Assembly (NCBI GenBank): GCA_024274915.1
Contig: JAJSAC010000012.1
Location: forward strand, 1-64,000
Source: Thermodesulfobacteriota bacterium
GTDB taxonomy: Bacteria > Thermosulfidibacterota > Thermosulfidibacteria > Thermosulfidibacterales > B14-G1
Length of the DNA: 64,000 nucleotides
Reading direction: 5' to 3'
The notes under the pieces are model-generated. The model had not been told where the DNA came from and did not search any database. It worked only from the letters and a program-made list of their open reading frames with translations. The position numbers were made by a program, and so were the translations under genes. Shown here piece by piece: positions 42,849-52,624 of this stretch (the stretch's first letter is position 1; each line of letters opens with the position of its first letter).

Positions 42849-44747
42849 TCAAGATCCACCGGTCCCCCAGCCCGGTTCCGGGATCTCAATGGCCCCCTTC
42901 ACCCAAGGCTCCAAAAGCCTATCCCTTAAGATCCACCCCCTTGAGTCCTCCCTCAAATCCAGAGACCCTATCACCACCTCTAAGCGCTTCTTGCCCCCTG
43001 GAAGCACAGAAATACGCCCCACAGCCACGGGGCCCACCACCCTCACCACCTCCAGCCCCTTCCGCCGGGCTACCTGAAGGATGGCGGCCTCTAGGCTCCT
43101 ATTCTCCGCCTCCATGGGAAGGAATAGACGACGCACCCGAAAGGTCTCCAAGACCCGGGGAATCAGAGATGCTCGAGAGGGAATCACCCTGGACACCACC
43201 AGGCCATCCAGTTCCTTCACGTCCCTCCGGAGAAGGGTGTTTCTGAGGGAGCTCCAAGCACCAAACCCCCTTACCACTCCCGCATCCACCAAAACCTGCT
43301 CCTCTCCCTGGAATAGAAGAGCCCTCCCCCTTTTGCCCATATCTAGGAGAAGAATCCCTTGGGAACGGGGAACGAAGAAGAGCATGAACACCATAAAAGG
43401 CAAGGCCCAAGCCCATCTCTTGCCTCGCCTCACCAGAAAGAAGGTGCCCAGCCCCAGAACCACCAAAACCGAAAAAAAGAGGGCCTCTCGCTGGGTGACC
43501 CACTGGGACACCCCTGGCAGAGAGGACAGGAGGGTTAACCCTTTTATAAATAAAGATATAAGAACCTTCTCCAAGAAGAGTACCCACCCCTGTAGGAAAG
43601 GGAAAGGAGTCAACAATAGATGGAAAAGGCCCAATATCACCAGAAGTCCGGCGGGCACAACAAAGAGAAGATTGGCCAGGGGTGAATAGGGAGAGAAGCG
43701 GTGGAAGTGATAGAGAATAAGGGGTAGGGTGAAAAGGGGCACTAGAAAAGCCATGGCCACGTACCCACCCAACCCTGCCCTCCACCCTTCCAGAGGCTCC
43801 ACCAACCTGATAACCACCAACACCCCCAACATGGCAGCAAAAGTGAGCTGAAAACCCACCTTAAAAATCACCAAGGGGTTGACCAGGGTCATGAGGAAAA
43901 AGGCCAGAACCAGGGCGCCCTCTAGACTTCTGTCTCGGTTCAAGAAGCGGGCCACCACCCAGCAGGCGATCATAACAAAGGCCCGGAGGGCCGAGGGAGG
44001 CATCCCCGTGACCAAGAGGTAGAAGAAGAGCAAAAAGAGGGCCGGTATCAGAGCCAGCCTGGAAGGGAGCCACGCCATAGAGGAGGGAGGGTAGAAAAGG
44101 GCCCCTGTTTTTAAGAACAACCTAACAATTGTGTAAAGGAACAAGAACACCACACCCATATGAAAACCGGAAACGGCCAGGAGATGACCAAGGCCTGTGG
44201 AGGTGAAGAGGCTTCTGGTCCCCCAATCCATCCCCTGACGAAAACCCAGCACCAAGGAGGAAACCACTGCCCCGGCCTCTTCCCCCAGGTCCTCCTTCAA
44301 ACGAGCCACACCCCAAGCCGCAAAATCCAGAGGAATCTGACGATAGAAGGGCAAAACCCTGGCCTTCAGCAACTCCCAATCCCTCACGTAAAGGGGAAAA
44401 ACAATTCCCCTCCGGGTGTACCAGGCCTCCCTGTCCATTCCATCGGGATTGCGAAACCCCCTCATGGACATCACCCGGCCCCTCACCAGAATCAGATCCC
44501 CTGGACGTGGGGCGTCTCCCCGTCCATGGAGCTCAGCTAAGAAGGGAGTAGCGAGGAGCACCTTATAGCTTTTTCCCCTTTTGAGGGGCAAGGAAACTAC
44601 GGTTCCTTTGAGGTTTGCCCAAGAACCAACAGGATGGGCATGGCGATAAGAGTAGAGCCGATTTTTTGCGATATAAACCCTGAAGAGGGAAATTGAATAG
44701 AATAGGAGGATCCCCCCTATTAGAAGGAGTTTCCCTTTCCTATTCAC
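42849..44747 (-). CDS. comEC: ComEC/Rec2-family DNA uptake protein with degenerate C-terminal domain
   Basis: 632 residues. An N-terminal OB-like DUF4131 region is followed by the competence domain (FTSTGLGHLLAVSGFHMGVV, about 10 helices). The C-terminal quarter aligns in layout with the metallo-beta-lactamase domain of ComEC (VLVDAGVVRG), but the metal site is gone: where HxHxDH is expected the sequence is SRVIPSRAS. It may still form a channel for DNA but not cut with this domain. It starts at GTG (44747) directly after a strong hairpin that touches its ribosome binding site. Confidence 0.88.
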   Translation of the reverse strand: MNRKGKLLLIGGILLFYSISLFRVYIAKNRLYSYRHAHPVGSWANLKGTVVSLPLKRGKSYKVLLATPFLAELHGRGDAPRPGDLILVRGRVMSMRGFRNPDGMDREAWYTRRGIVFPLYVRDWELLKARVLPFYRQIPLDFAAWGVARLKEDLGEEAGAVVSSLVLGFRQGMDWGTRSLFTSTGLGHLLAVSGFHMGVVFLFLYTIVRLFLKTGALFYPPSSMAWLPSRLALIPALFLLFFYLLVTGMPPSALRAFVMIACWVVARFLNRDRSLEGALVLAFFLMTLVNPLVIFKVGFQLTFAAMLGVLVVIRLVEPLEGWRAGLGGYVAMAFLVPLFTLPLILYHFHRFSPYSPLANLLFVVPAGLLVILGLFHLLLTPFPFLQGWVLFLEKVLISLFIKGLTLLSSLPGVSQWVTQREALFFSVLVVLGLGTFFLVRRGKRWAWALPFMVFMLFFVPRSQGILLLDMGKRGRALLFQGEEQVLVDAGVVRGFGAWSSLRNTLLRRDVKELDGLVVSRVIPSRASLIPRVLETFRVRRLFLPMEAENRSLEAAILQVARRKGLEVVRVVGPVAVGRISVLPGGKKRLEVVIGSLDLREDSRGWILRDRLLEPWVKGAIEIPEPGWGTGGS

Positions 44748-44757
44748 CCTTTTCCAC

Positions 44758-44783
44758 CTCGAAAAGTCTTCCGACTTTTCGAG
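44758..44783 (-). promoter_or_regulatory. GNRA-capped hairpin at the comEC ribosome binding site
   Basis: On the minus strand CTCGAAAAGTC and GACTTTTCGAG form a perfect 11-bp stem with a GGAA tetraloop. The 3' arm ends in GAG, which is the start of the GAGGTGG ribosome binding site of comEC, so the hairpin can limit translation. There is no T-run, so it is not a classic terminator of the HU gene. Confidence 0.65.
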
Positions 44784-44833
44784 GGAAGTCTACTCTTGAA
44801 CCCCGAAAAGCTCCACCACCCTTCGAAGGCCCC

Positions 44834-45106
44834 CTATTCTTCCACGAACTTCAGCTTTTTGCTGGGCTTAAACCTGACCACCTTCTGGGGAGGTATGGGG
44901 ACCTCCTCTCCCGTCTTCAGGTTCCGCCCTTTGCGCCTCTTGGACTGGTACACCTCAAAAGAGCCAAACTTACGGATGATAACGTCCTCTCCCTGGCTCA
45001 GGGCTTCAATCACCGTCTCCAAGACGGTGTTAACAGCCCTATCCGCCTGGGCCCTGGTGTATCCCAGCTCCTCCATGACCCTGGCTATGATGTCAGACTT
45101 GATCAT
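44834..45106 (-). CDS. HU/IHF-family DNA-binding protein
   Basis: 90 residues, full length for the family. It carries the conserved GFGSF-like beta arm region (IRKFGSFEVYQSKRRKGRNLKTGEEVPIP) and C-terminal KVVRFKPSKKLK. The sequence is nearer to the IHF-alpha/HU group of Deltaproteobacteria than to E. coli HU, but the class cannot be fixed. The ATG at 45106 has AAGGAGGG 6 nt upstream; it lies 11 nt after prfA. Confidence 0.94.
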   Translation of the reverse strand: MIKSDIIARVMEELGYTRAQADRAVNTVLETVIEALSQGEDVIIRKFGSFEVYQSKRRKGRNLKTGEEVPIPPQKVVRFKPSKKLKFVEE

Positions 45107-45117
45107 CTTTCCCTCCT

Positions 45118-46200
45118 TCACTCCATACCCAGCCTTCTCAACTCCTCCGCCTGGCTGTGGGCGATCAAAGCCCCAATGATTTCATCCAGGTCGCCGTCCA
45201 ATATGGCTTCTAACTTATGGAGAGTCAATCCTATTCTATGGTCAGTGACCCTGTTCTGAGGAAAATTGTAAGTGCGAATCCTCTCGCTACGGTCCCCTGT
45301 GCCCACTTGGGACTTTCTATCCCGGGCAATCTTCTCCGCCCGCTCCCTCTCCATCATGTCCTTCAACCGGGCCCTAAGAATCCTCATGGCCTTCTCCCGG
45401 TTCTTGTGCTGGGAACGCTCGTCCTGACACTGCACCACAATACCGGTGGGAATATGGGTGATTCGCACCGCTGAGTCGGTGACATTGACGTGCTGGCCTC
45501 CTGGACCACTGGCCCTATAAACGTCTATCCTGAGGTCATCGGGATTGATCTCCACCTCCACATCTTCAGCCTCGGGCAGCACAGCCACGGTGACTGTGGA
45601 GGTATGGATCCTGCCCCCCGACTCCGTCTCAGGCACCCGCTGGACCCGATGGACCCCGCTCTCAAACTTCAGCCGAGAGTAGGCCCTCTTACCCTCTATA
45701 AGGACGATGGCCTCCTTGACCCCCCCCAGCCCTGTCACATTTAGATCCATGGGAGTGAACTTCCACCCCTGGCGCTCAGCGTAGCGCTGATACATCCTGA
45801 AGAGCTCGGCGGCGAAGAGAGCTGCCTCCTCACCCCCAGCTCCCGCCCGGATCTCCAGGAAGATATTCTTCTCATCGTTGGGATCCCTGGGCAGCAGAAA
45901 GCGCTTCAGTCGCTCCTCCAACACCTCCGCCCGCCCCTCTAGCTCCCTCAGTTCCTCCCGGGCCAACTCCCTCAGTTCCTCGTCCCCTTCCCTAAGTAAC
46001 TCCTGGGCCTCCTCCTCCCGGCCTGCCACCTCCTTCCACTCCCTAAAAGTGGAAACCAGGGGGGCCAAAGATTTGTGCTCCTTGGCCAGGCGCTGGTAGC
46101 GCTCGGGATCGGAAAAGAGCCGGGGGTCGGCCAGACTCCTCTCTAGCTCTGCAAACTTCTTCTCTATCTCCTTTAGCCTCTCAAGAATCACTGGATCCAT
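45118..46200 (-). CDS. prfA: peptide chain release factor 1
   Basis: 360 residues, normal for RF1. The GGQ motif that triggers peptide release lies in [21 protein letters not shown], and domain 2 has the PxT-like region ([14 protein letters not shown]). RF1 reads UAA and UAG. The gene overlaps the end of thyX by 13 nt. In many bacteria prmC follows; here HU follows instead. Confidence 0.97.
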   Translation of the reverse strand: MDPVILERLKEIEKKFAELERSLADPRLFSDPERYQRLAKEHKSLAPLVSTFREWKEVAGREEEAQELLREGDEELRELAREELRELEGRAEVLEERLKRFLLPRDPNDEKNIFLEIRAGAGGEEAALFAAELFRMYQRYAERQGWKFTPMDLNVTGLGGVKEAIVLIEGKRAYSRLKFESGVHRVQRVPETESGGRIHTSTVTVAVLPEAEDVEVEINPDDLRIDVYRASGPGGQHVNVTDSAVRITHIPTGIVVQCQDERSQHKNREKAMRILRARLKDMMERERAEKIARDRKSQVGTGDRSERIRTYNFPQNRVTDHRIGLTLHKLEAILDGDLDEIIGALIAHSQAEELRRLGME

Positions 46201-46874
46201 GCGAACTCTTCCCTCACCTCGTCCATCTTACCGCAGCTGAAACTCCCCTCCGGGCAGGGTCCCCTGATACAGGGGGGACCGGCATCTTGAAAGATGACGG
46301 GGGCCACCCTCTTGCAAAGCCTGAGCATCTCTTTGGCCATGGCTCGGATCTCCCACTGGGCCCTCCTGCAACACCTCAAAGAGAAAAAGTGTAGAAGTTC
46401 CCGGGCATTCATGGTGACAATGATCTTGGTTTCACACCCCGAGGGGAGGAGATATCGGGCATCCTCTTTGGGGATACCCATATCCAATAGACGACTATAA
46501 GCCTCCCGGCAGGTATCCATCACCTGTGCAAAGAGCTTCCTGGCCTCACCCTTCTCCTCCACCGTGGGGGGAAGAATGTACTCAAAATCCCCCTCTGCCA
46601 CGTAGCGCTGACTTTTCTGGGAATAAGAGGCAATGCGATGGCGCACCAATTGATGGGTAGTGACCCGGGATATGCCCTCTATGCCGAAGGTGAAGGAGGC
46701 ATGCTCCAGGACGGAATGGTGTCCCGAGGCCTTTATCTGCTCGACGAGCCTACCGAGAGAGGCACCCTCTTCTCTCACGATTTCCCGGATCCCCTTGGAA
46801 GAGTAACATAACCGGGCAGCAGTATAGACCACCCCCTCCGGATGGGGGGTGTAAGCCAAAAGTTCTACCTCCAT
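46188..46874 (-). CDS. thyX: flavin-dependent thymidylate synthase
   Basis: 228 residues with the ThyX signature [14 protein letters not shown] near residue 78 and the C-terminal helix [22 protein letters not shown]. It makes dTMP from dUMP using FAD, NADPH and methylene-tetrahydrofolate. It lies 10 nt after rpmE and before prfA. No thyA is in the window. The C-terminus has extra cysteines ([17 protein letters not shown]). Confidence 0.96.
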   Translation of the reverse strand: MEVELLAYTPHPEGVVYTAARLCYSSKGIREIVREEGASLGRLVEQIKASGHHSVLEHASFTFGIEGISRVTTHQLVRHRIASYSQKSQRYVAEGDFEYILPPTVEEKGEARKLFAQVMDTCREAYSRLLDMGIPKEDARYLLPSGCETKIIVTMNARELLHFFSLRCCRRAQWEIRAMAKEMLRLCKRVAPVIFQDAGPPCIRGPCPEGSFSCGKMDEVREEFAWIQ

Positions 46875-46884
46875 AGAACACTGA

Positions 46885-47094
46885 TCACTTGTCCAGGCCG
46901 TACTTCTTCCTGAACTTCTCGGCCCGGCCCGTCACCTCTCTGGCCTTTTGCCTTCCGGTATAGAAAGGGTGACACTGGGAACAAACGGCCACATGAAGGG
47001 TGTCGCCTTTGGCCGTAGACCGGGTCTTGAAGGTGTTGCCACAGGCACAAGCCACTTCCACTACGTGGTAATCGGGATGAATTCCCTCCTTCAT
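46885..47094 (-). CDS. rpmE: 50S ribosomal protein L31
   Basis: 69 residues, the zinc-binding (C+) type of L31: CACGNTF and [10 protein letters not shown] supply four cysteines. AAGGAGGTAA lies upstream of the ATG. It is the first gene of a long minus-strand run: rpmE-thyX-prfA-HU-comEC-trpS. Confidence 0.97.
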   Translation of the reverse strand: MKEGIHPDYHVVEVACACGNTFKTRSTAKGDTLHVAVCSQCHPFYTGRQKAREVTGRAEKFRKKYGLDK

Positions 47095-47131
47095 TCTCTC
47101 TTACCTCCTTTTCTCAACGAATCGGCAGAAG

Positions 47132-47160
47132 AAGATAAAGGGAAAAGGCCAATCTTTCAA
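47132..47160 (-). promoter_or_regulatory. promoter of the rpmE operon
   Basis: On the minus strand TTGAAA (47160-47155), 17 bp, TATCTT (47137-47132), 38 nt before the rpmE ATG. It lies just after the glgA stop. Confidence 0.6.
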
Positions 47161-47170
47161 GTGAAAAAGC

Positions 47171-48628
47171 TTATCCCGGAGCAACCAGCCCTTTGGCCAT
47201 TCCATAGAGCTCTAGATACCTCTTGGCCGAAGCCCCCCAGGAAAAGTCACACTCCATGGCCCTCTTCACCAAAGTCCGCCACCTACCCCTATCCCCGTAC
47301 ACCCTGTGGGCCCTCTGGATAGCCGCCAAAAACTCCCCGGGCTTGAAAGCCTTGAACACAAAACCGTTACCCTCCCCTGTAGTTGGGTCGTACTCCTGAA
47401 TGGTATCGGCCAGCCCCCCCGTAGCCCTGACCACAGGTATCGTGCCATAACGGAGGGCTATCATCTGGCCCAAACCACAGGGTTCATAGCGGCTGGGCAT
47501 GAGGAGAAGGTCACATCCAGCATATATCCTCGAAGCCAGAACATCGCTGTACCCGATGTTAATGGAGACCATACTTCTGTACCTGTCCTGGAGCTCCAGG
47601 AGCACGTCGTGGTAACGCTTCTCCCCTGAACCTAGGATGATGAGCTGTATTCCCATGGACACCATATCCCCCACCACAGCGTGAACGAGATCCACTCCCT
47701 TCTGCTCCACCAAACGTCCCACCATGCCTGCCAGGGGAGCATCTACGGTCTCTAGCCCCTTCTCCTCCCTGAGTCGGACCTTATTTTCGTACTTGGCCTC
47801 CAGATGCTCCTTATCATAGTTCACGTATATCTTGGGATCGGAGGCAGGGTCCCATTCCTCGTAGTCTATACCATTTATCACCCCAAAAAGGCGATCAGAT
47901 TTTTTACGAAGTACCCCATCGAGACCGTAACCGAAACGCTCGGTCTGGATCTCCCTGGCGTAAGTGGGACTGACGGTACTCACCACCTGGGAAAAGATGA
48001 TACCTCCCTTCAGGTAGTTGACATTACCATAATACTCCAGGGCCTCCATGTGAAAGAGAGACCAGTCCAGACCGATGCTGGGGAGGACCTCCTTCTGGAA
48101 GACCCCTTGATACGCCAGGTTGTGGATGGTGAAGACAGTACCCACCCCCTCGAAGTCTGGATCGCTCCTGTAGTGGTGTTCTAAATAAACAGGGACCAGA
48201 GCTGTCTCCCAATCGTTACAGTGAATTACATCCACCCTCAAACTCAACGCCTTAACGGCATCCAGCACAGCTCTTGAAAAAAAAGCGAAACGATAGGGAT
48301 TGTCAGGATAATCCCCCTCTGGAGTTCCATAGGGATGGTCCCTGTAGAAGTACTCCCGATAATCTACGAGATAGACCGGCACCCCATGGACCGCCGTCTT
48401 CCATATGCCCGCCTTCCTCTCTTCACCGTCCATCCAGATAGATAGGGCCACCCCCGTATCTTCCAGCTCAGAACCACGTTTCTCCCAGATCTGCTTGTAG
48501 AGGGGCAGGAAAACCCACACATCCTCACCCAAACCTGCCAGGGCCTTGGGTAAAGACTCGGTCACATCTGCCAGCCCACCTACCTTGGCCAAAGAGGCCA
48601 TCTCCGACGAACAAAAGGCTATTCTCAT
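47171..48628 (-). CDS. glgA: glycogen synthase (ADP/UDP-glucose type, GT5)
   Basis: 485 residues, normal for bacterial GlgA. The glucosyl-donor loop KVGGLADV lies at residues 15-22 and the C-terminal GT-B half has MPSRYEPCGLGQMIALRYGTIPVVRATGGLADT. It extends alpha-1,4-glucan and with glgP at 25.7 kb gives the window a glycogen make-and-break pair; glgB and glgC are not seen. It overlaps def by 4 nt. Confidence 0.96.
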   Translation of the reverse strand: MRIAFCSSEMASLAKVGGLADVTESLPKALAGLGEDVWVFLPLYKQIWEKRGSELEDTGVALSIWMDGEERKAGIWKTAVHGVPVYLVDYREYFYRDHPYGTPEGDYPDNPYRFAFFSRAVLDAVKALSLRVDVIHCNDWETALVPVYLEHHYRSDPDFEGVGTVFTIHNLAYQGVFQKEVLPSIGLDWSLFHMEALEYYGNVNYLKGGIIFSQVVSTVSPTYAREIQTERFGYGLDGVLRKKSDRLFGVINGIDYEEWDPASDPKIYVNYDKEHLEAKYENKVRLREEKGLETVDAPLAGMVGRLVEQKGVDLVHAVVGDMVSMGIQLIILGSGEKRYHDVLLELQDRYRSMVSINIGYSDVLASRIYAGCDLLLMPSRYEPCGLGQMIALRYGTIPVVRATGGLADTIQEYDPTTGEGNGFVFKAFKPGEFLAAIQRAHRVYGDRGRWRTLVKRAMECDFSWGASAKRYLELYGMAKGLVAPG

Positions 48629-49131
48629 TCCCCTCTCTCCTTCTTCAACAGCATACTCTTCAAACGCCGCCTTTTAATGGGCCCCAAACGGTCTATAAAG
48701 AGGATGCCTTCCAAATGATCTATTTCATGCTGAAACATGCGGGCCAGAAGACCCTGTGCCTCCCAAACCCTTTCTCTACCATCCAGATCGATCCCCTTTA
48801 CCTCCACCCGTGCATAGCGCTTCACCCTCTCCCTAACACCAGGTACGCTGAGACAGCCCTCCTCTTCCACCGTCTCCCCTTCGTATGCGGTGATTACAGG
48901 ATTGATGAGACAGTGGGGTTTCCTTTGGGGAAACTCTGGATCAGAGAGGTCGAAGACTATGAGCCGGATGTTTTCCCCAATCTGGGGAGCGGCCAGGCCA
49001 ATACCGGGGGCCTGGTACATGGTCTCCAACATGTCCTCCACCAGCCGAACCAAGGCACCGTCCAGCTCCTTCACGTCCCTACTCTTCTTGTAAAGCAAGG
49101 GATGGGGAAAAGTGAGGATGGATCTAACCAT
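48625..49131 (-). CDS. def: peptide deformylase
   Basis: 168 residues with the three deformylase motifs: GIGLAAPQIG, EEGCLSVP (Cys metal ligand) and QHEIDHLEG (two His ligands and the catalytic Glu). It removes the N-formyl group from new proteins. Its ATG directly follows the TGA of the small coiled-coil gene. No fmt is next to it, which is unusual but not rare. Confidence 0.97.
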   Translation of the reverse strand: MVRSILTFPHPLLYKKSRDVKELDGALVRLVEDMLETMYQAPGIGLAAPQIGENIRLIVFDLSDPEFPQRKPHCLINPVITAYEGETVEEEGCLSVPGVRERVKRYARVEVKGIDLDGRERVWEAQGLLARMFQHEIDHLEGILFIDRLGPIKRRRLKSMLLKKERGE

Positions 49132-49494
49132 TCAGCTCCCCTTCCCTCCCCCTTGGTCCTCTTCCTGAGAAGAGGACTCTTCCCCTTGAGCCCCCTTTGC
49201 TCCCCCCTGTTCCCTCAAGGCCTCTATCTTTGCCTCCACCTCCCGGATTTCATCTCTTATACTCTTGATCTCCTGAAGGAAACCTTTAACCACTTCGTCT
49301 TCTTCCACCCGGTCCCTATCCAGATCTAAAAGATATTCCACTCTCTCCCCTAATCGGGTGTGGAGGCGGGAGATCTTCTTCTCCAAACCGCCCTTCCTCA
49401 GCTTCAGGCGGGTTGTTTCCAGAGCTGAAGTGCCCCTCTCCTTCACCTTTGTCACCCAGCTCTCCAGGTCCCTCACAAAACCATCGCCCCCCAT
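49132..49494 (-). CDS. coiled-coil protein of unknown function
   Basis: About 120 residues, almost all helical with heptad-like patterning (LHTRLGERVEYLLDLDRDRVEEDEVV, then GFLQEIKSIRDEIREVEAKIEAL) and a Gly/Glu/Gln-rich tail. No signal peptide or membrane segment. AAGGAGG precedes the ATG at 49494. It is the first gene of the operon with def and glgA. The plan resembles small phasin-like or polymer-binding coiled-coil proteins, but I cannot assign a family. Confidence 0.75.
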   Translation of the reverse strand: MGGDGFVRDLESWVTKVKERGTSALETTRLKLRKGGLEKKISRLHTRLGERVEYLLDLDRDRVEEDEVVKGFLQEIKSIRDEIREVEAKIEALREQGGAKGAQGEESSSQEEDQGGGKGS

Positions 49495-49589
49495 AATTTC
49501 CACCTCCTTTTTCTTGAACAACGGCTACCAGGGAATTACAAAGAAAGTCAACTTAGCGCTAACATAATCTATGGCTGGAGGACCAGAAT

Positions 49590-51806
49590 ATGCAAGGGTC
49601 CATAACACCTCAAATGATCAAAGACCACAACCTCACCATGGAGGAGTACCAACGGATTGTGGAGATTCTGGGCCGGGAGCCCAACCTGACGGAACTGGGC
49701 ATCATATCCGTAATGTGGAGCGAGCACTGCTCCTACAAAAGCTCCCGGGTCCACCTGAAGAAGCTACCCACCCGAGCCCCGTGGGTTATTCAGGGGCCAG
49801 GAGAGAACGCCGGTGTCATCGCCGTAGATGAGACTTGGGCCGTAGCCTTCAAGATGGAAAGCCACAATCACCCATCCTACATTGAACCCTTCCAGGGAGC
49901 GGCTACAGGGGTGGGGGGCATCCTAAGGGACATCTTCACCATGGGAGCTCGTCCCATCGCCTCCTTGGACTCCCTCCGTTTCGGTACCCTGGACAAACCA
50001 AGGAACCGTTACATCCTGGAAGGGGTAATCTCAGGTATTGCCTGGTACGGCAACTGTATTGGCGTCCCCACGGTAGGGGGGGAGGTCACCTTTGCCTCCT
50101 GCTACGACGGCAATCCACTGGTAAACGTGTTCAACCTGGGCCTGGTGAGGCAGGACAAAATCTTCAAGGCCAGGGCCGCTGGAGTGGGTAACCCTGTCAT
50201 CTATGTGGGTTCCAAGACGGGCAGGGACGGCATCCACGGTGCCACCATGGCCTCAGAAGAGTTCAGCGAGGACTCGGAAGAGAAGAGACCCAACGTCCAG
50301 GTGGGAGACCCATTCACCGAGAAGCTACTCATGGAAGCCTGCCTGGAAGCCTTCCAGCACGATTGGATCGTGGGCATCCAGGACATGGGAGCAGCAGGGC
50401 TCACTTGCTCCACCAGCGAGATGGCCTCCAAAGGGGGGGTGGGCATTGAGATAGACCTGGACAAGGTTCCCCAGCGAGAGGAAGGCATGACGGCCTACGA
50501 GATCATGCTTTCCGAGTCCCAGGAAAGGATGCTCCTGGTGGCCAAGAAGGGAACAGAGAGCAAGGTGATCGAGATCTTCAAAAAGTGGGGCTTGGACGCC
50601 GTGGTTATAGGTCAAGTCACCGACGACAGCCTGGTGCGGGTGTGGCACAAGGGAGAGGTGGTGGCCGAGGTTCCCGCCCTGTGCCTTACGGAGGACACCC
50701 CCGTCTATGACCGGCCCCAGGAGAAGCCCGCCTATCTGGATGAAGTCCAGACGCTAGAAGAGAAAGATATCCCTGCCCCCCCCGACATGAAGAAGGTCCT
50801 TCTAAAACTCCTGGGCCACCCCAACATAGCCAACAAGCGGTGGATTTACCGTCAGTACGACCATATGGTTAGGATAAACACCGTGGTCCTGCCAGGATCT
50901 GATGCCGCCGTCATCCGTATAAAAGGCACGGACAAGGCCGTGGCCCTTTCTTCAGACTGCAATCCCCGCTACTGCTACCTTGATCCCTACCTGGGGGCTC
51001 AACAGGCCGTGGCTGAGGCTGCCAGGAACGTGGCATGCTCCGGGGCCCTGCCCCGGGCCATCACAAACTGCCTCAACTTTGGCAACCCCGAAAAGCCCCC
51101 TGTCATGTGGACCTTTGCCCGAACCGTGGAGGGTATGGCCGAGGCTTGCCGGGTGCTGGAGACCCCCGTCACCGGCGGCAATGTCAGCTTCTACAACGAG
51201 ACCATGGGTAAGGGGATCTACCCCACCCCCACCATCGGGATGGTGGGCATCCTAGATCGGGTGGAAGACCGGGTGACCCAAGGGTTCAAGAGCCCTGGAG
51301 ACCAGGTGGCCCTTCTGGGGGAGAACAGGGGCCACCTGGGGGGCACCGAATACCTGGAGTTCATCCACGGAAAGGTTGCAGGTAAACCCCCGGCAGTGGA
51401 CTTGGAGTATGAAAGACGCCTTCACCGCCTCCTGGTCATCTTGGCCCGGGAAGGGCTCCTTCGCTCGGCCCACGACATCTCCCACGGTGGTTTAGCCGTC
51501 ACTCTGGCCGAGTGCTGCATTTCAGATGAGACACCCGTGGGTGCCTGGGTGGAGCTGAAAGACCACATACGCCCGGACGCCCTCCTCTTTGGAGAAGATC
51601 AGGGCCGGGTGATCCTCTCCCTTAGCCCAGAAAATCGGGGAAAAGTGGAGGTCCTGGCCCAAAAACACCGGATACCCTTCCAGGCTCTGGGCACCGTGGG
51701 GGGAGACACCCTAACCATCTCATGGCCCCAAGGCAAACTGGAATCCACCCTCAAAGAACTGATAGAGACCTGGAACCGGGGCCTCACCCAGTGGCTGGAA
51801 AAATGA
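49590..51806 (+). CDS. purL: phosphoribosylformylglycinamidine synthase, large (PurL) subunit
   Basis: 738 residues, the size of the small-type PurL that works with PurS and PurQ. It has [42 protein letters not shown] and [12 protein letters not shown], plus the second-half repeat ([28 protein letters not shown]). It makes FGAM in purine synthesis. GGAGG lies about 10 nt before the ATG. purS and purQ are not nearby. Confidence 0.97.
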   Translation: MQGSITPQMIKDHNLTMEEYQRIVEILGREPNLTELGIISVMWSEHCSYKSSRVHLKKLPTRAPWVIQGPGENAGVIAVDETWAVAFKMESHNHPSYIEPFQGAATGVGGILRDIFTMGARPIASLDSLRFGTLDKPRNRYILEGVISGIAWYGNCIGVPTVGGEVTFASCYDGNPLVNVFNLGLVRQDKIFKARAAGVGNPVIYVGSKTGRDGIHGATMASEEFSEDSEEKRPNVQVGDPFTEKLLMEACLEAFQHDWIVGIQDMGAAGLTCSTSEMASKGGVGIEIDLDKVPQREEGMTAYEIMLSESQERMLLVAKKGTESKVIEIFKKWGLDAVVIGQVTDDSLVRVWHKGEVVAEVPALCLTEDTPVYDRPQEKPAYLDEVQTLEEKDIPAPPDMKKVLLKLLGHPNIANKRWIYRQYDHMVRINTVVLPGSDAAVIRIKGTDKAVALSSDCNPRYCYLDPYLGAQQAVAEAARNVACSGALPRAITNCLNFGNPEKPPVMWTFARTVEGMAEACRVLETPVTGGNVSFYNETMGKGIYPTPTIGMVGILDRVEDRVTQGFKSPGDQVALLGENRGHLGGTEYLEFIHGKVAGKPPAVDLEYERRLHRLLVILAREGLLRSAHDISHGGLAVTLAECCISDETPVGAWVELKDHIRPDALLFGEDQGRVILSLSPENRGKVEVLAQKHRIPFQALGTVGGDTLTISWPQGKLESTLKELIETWNRGLTQWLEK

Positions 51807-51924
51807 GAAAAGAGCCCCTATACCGCAATCTAAGCAATACTGTCCGGTGCTGCACCCAGTGCTGGCCCACCACGCCAGGAAACACCTCCAATCTCCAAGG
51901 CCATATCCACAAAGGAGGGGAATC

Positions 51925-52623
51925 GTGACCATCAAAGTGGTCTTTGAAAACCGGCCCCATCACCCCCGATGCATCCCCATGTGGGGGTTCTCCTGCTACA
52001 TACCCCAGTACAAACTCCTTTTCGACACCGGATCCACCGGAGCTGTGCTCTTACGCAACATGGAGATCCTGGAAATCACGCCCTCAGAGATTGAACGCAT
52101 CGTTCTCTCCCACTTCCACTGGGACCACACAGGCGGCCTCTTAGATCTCCTCCAGCTCCACGGGCAGAAAGAGGTTTTCCTCCACTCCGACTTCTCCCTC
52201 ACCTTCGCCAGCGAAGCGGAGAATCTGGGAGCCAGGGTGGTTATAGAAGACCGTCCAAAAGAACTGACCCCCGGCGCCATCACCACGGGCGTCTTGACAG
52301 GACCCCTCATCGAACAAGGGCTCCTCGTCCATGGTCCCAAGGGATGGGTCCTCCTCACAGGCTGTGCCCATCCGGGAATTGTGACCATGGTTAAAGCAGC
52401 CACAGAAGTGGCAAAAGAACCCGTATACCTGGTCATGGGAGGGTTCCATCTCCTCGGCCTCTCTCCCTCCCAAGTGGCTGGTGTGGCCCGTCAACTACTG
52501 AGCCTTGACGTGGCCCTGGTGGCCCCGTGCCATTGCACAGAGGACAAAGCCATAGAAACCTTTGCCGGCATCTATGGAGAGCGTTGTCTCCTTGTGGGAG
52601 CCGGATCGGTGATGGAGGTGTAA
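51925..52623 (+). CDS. metallo-beta-lactamase-fold hydrolase
   Basis: 232 residues with the metal motif LSHFHWDHTGG (HxHxDH), followed by TGCAHPGIVTMVKAA and APCHCTEDKA for the later ligands. The layout matches the group that includes methanogen dihydropterin-ribofuranosyl-aminobenzene phosphate synthase-like proteins; the true substrate is unknown. GTG at 51925, 4 nt after AAAGGAGGGG, is chosen; an upstream ATG at 51847 would add an unrelated leader. Confidence 0.86.
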   Translation: MTIKVVFENRPHHPRCIPMWGFSCYIPQYKLLFDTGSTGAVLLRNMEILEITPSEIERIVLSHFHWDHTGGLLDLLQLHGQKEVFLHSDFSLTFASEAENLGARVVIEDRPKELTPGAITTGVLTGPLIEQGLLVHGPKGWVLLTGCAHPGIVTMVKAATEVAKEPVYLVMGGFHLLGLSPSQVAGVARQLLSLDVALVAPCHCTEDKAIETFAGIYGERCLLVGAGSVMEV

Positions 52624-52624
52624 A

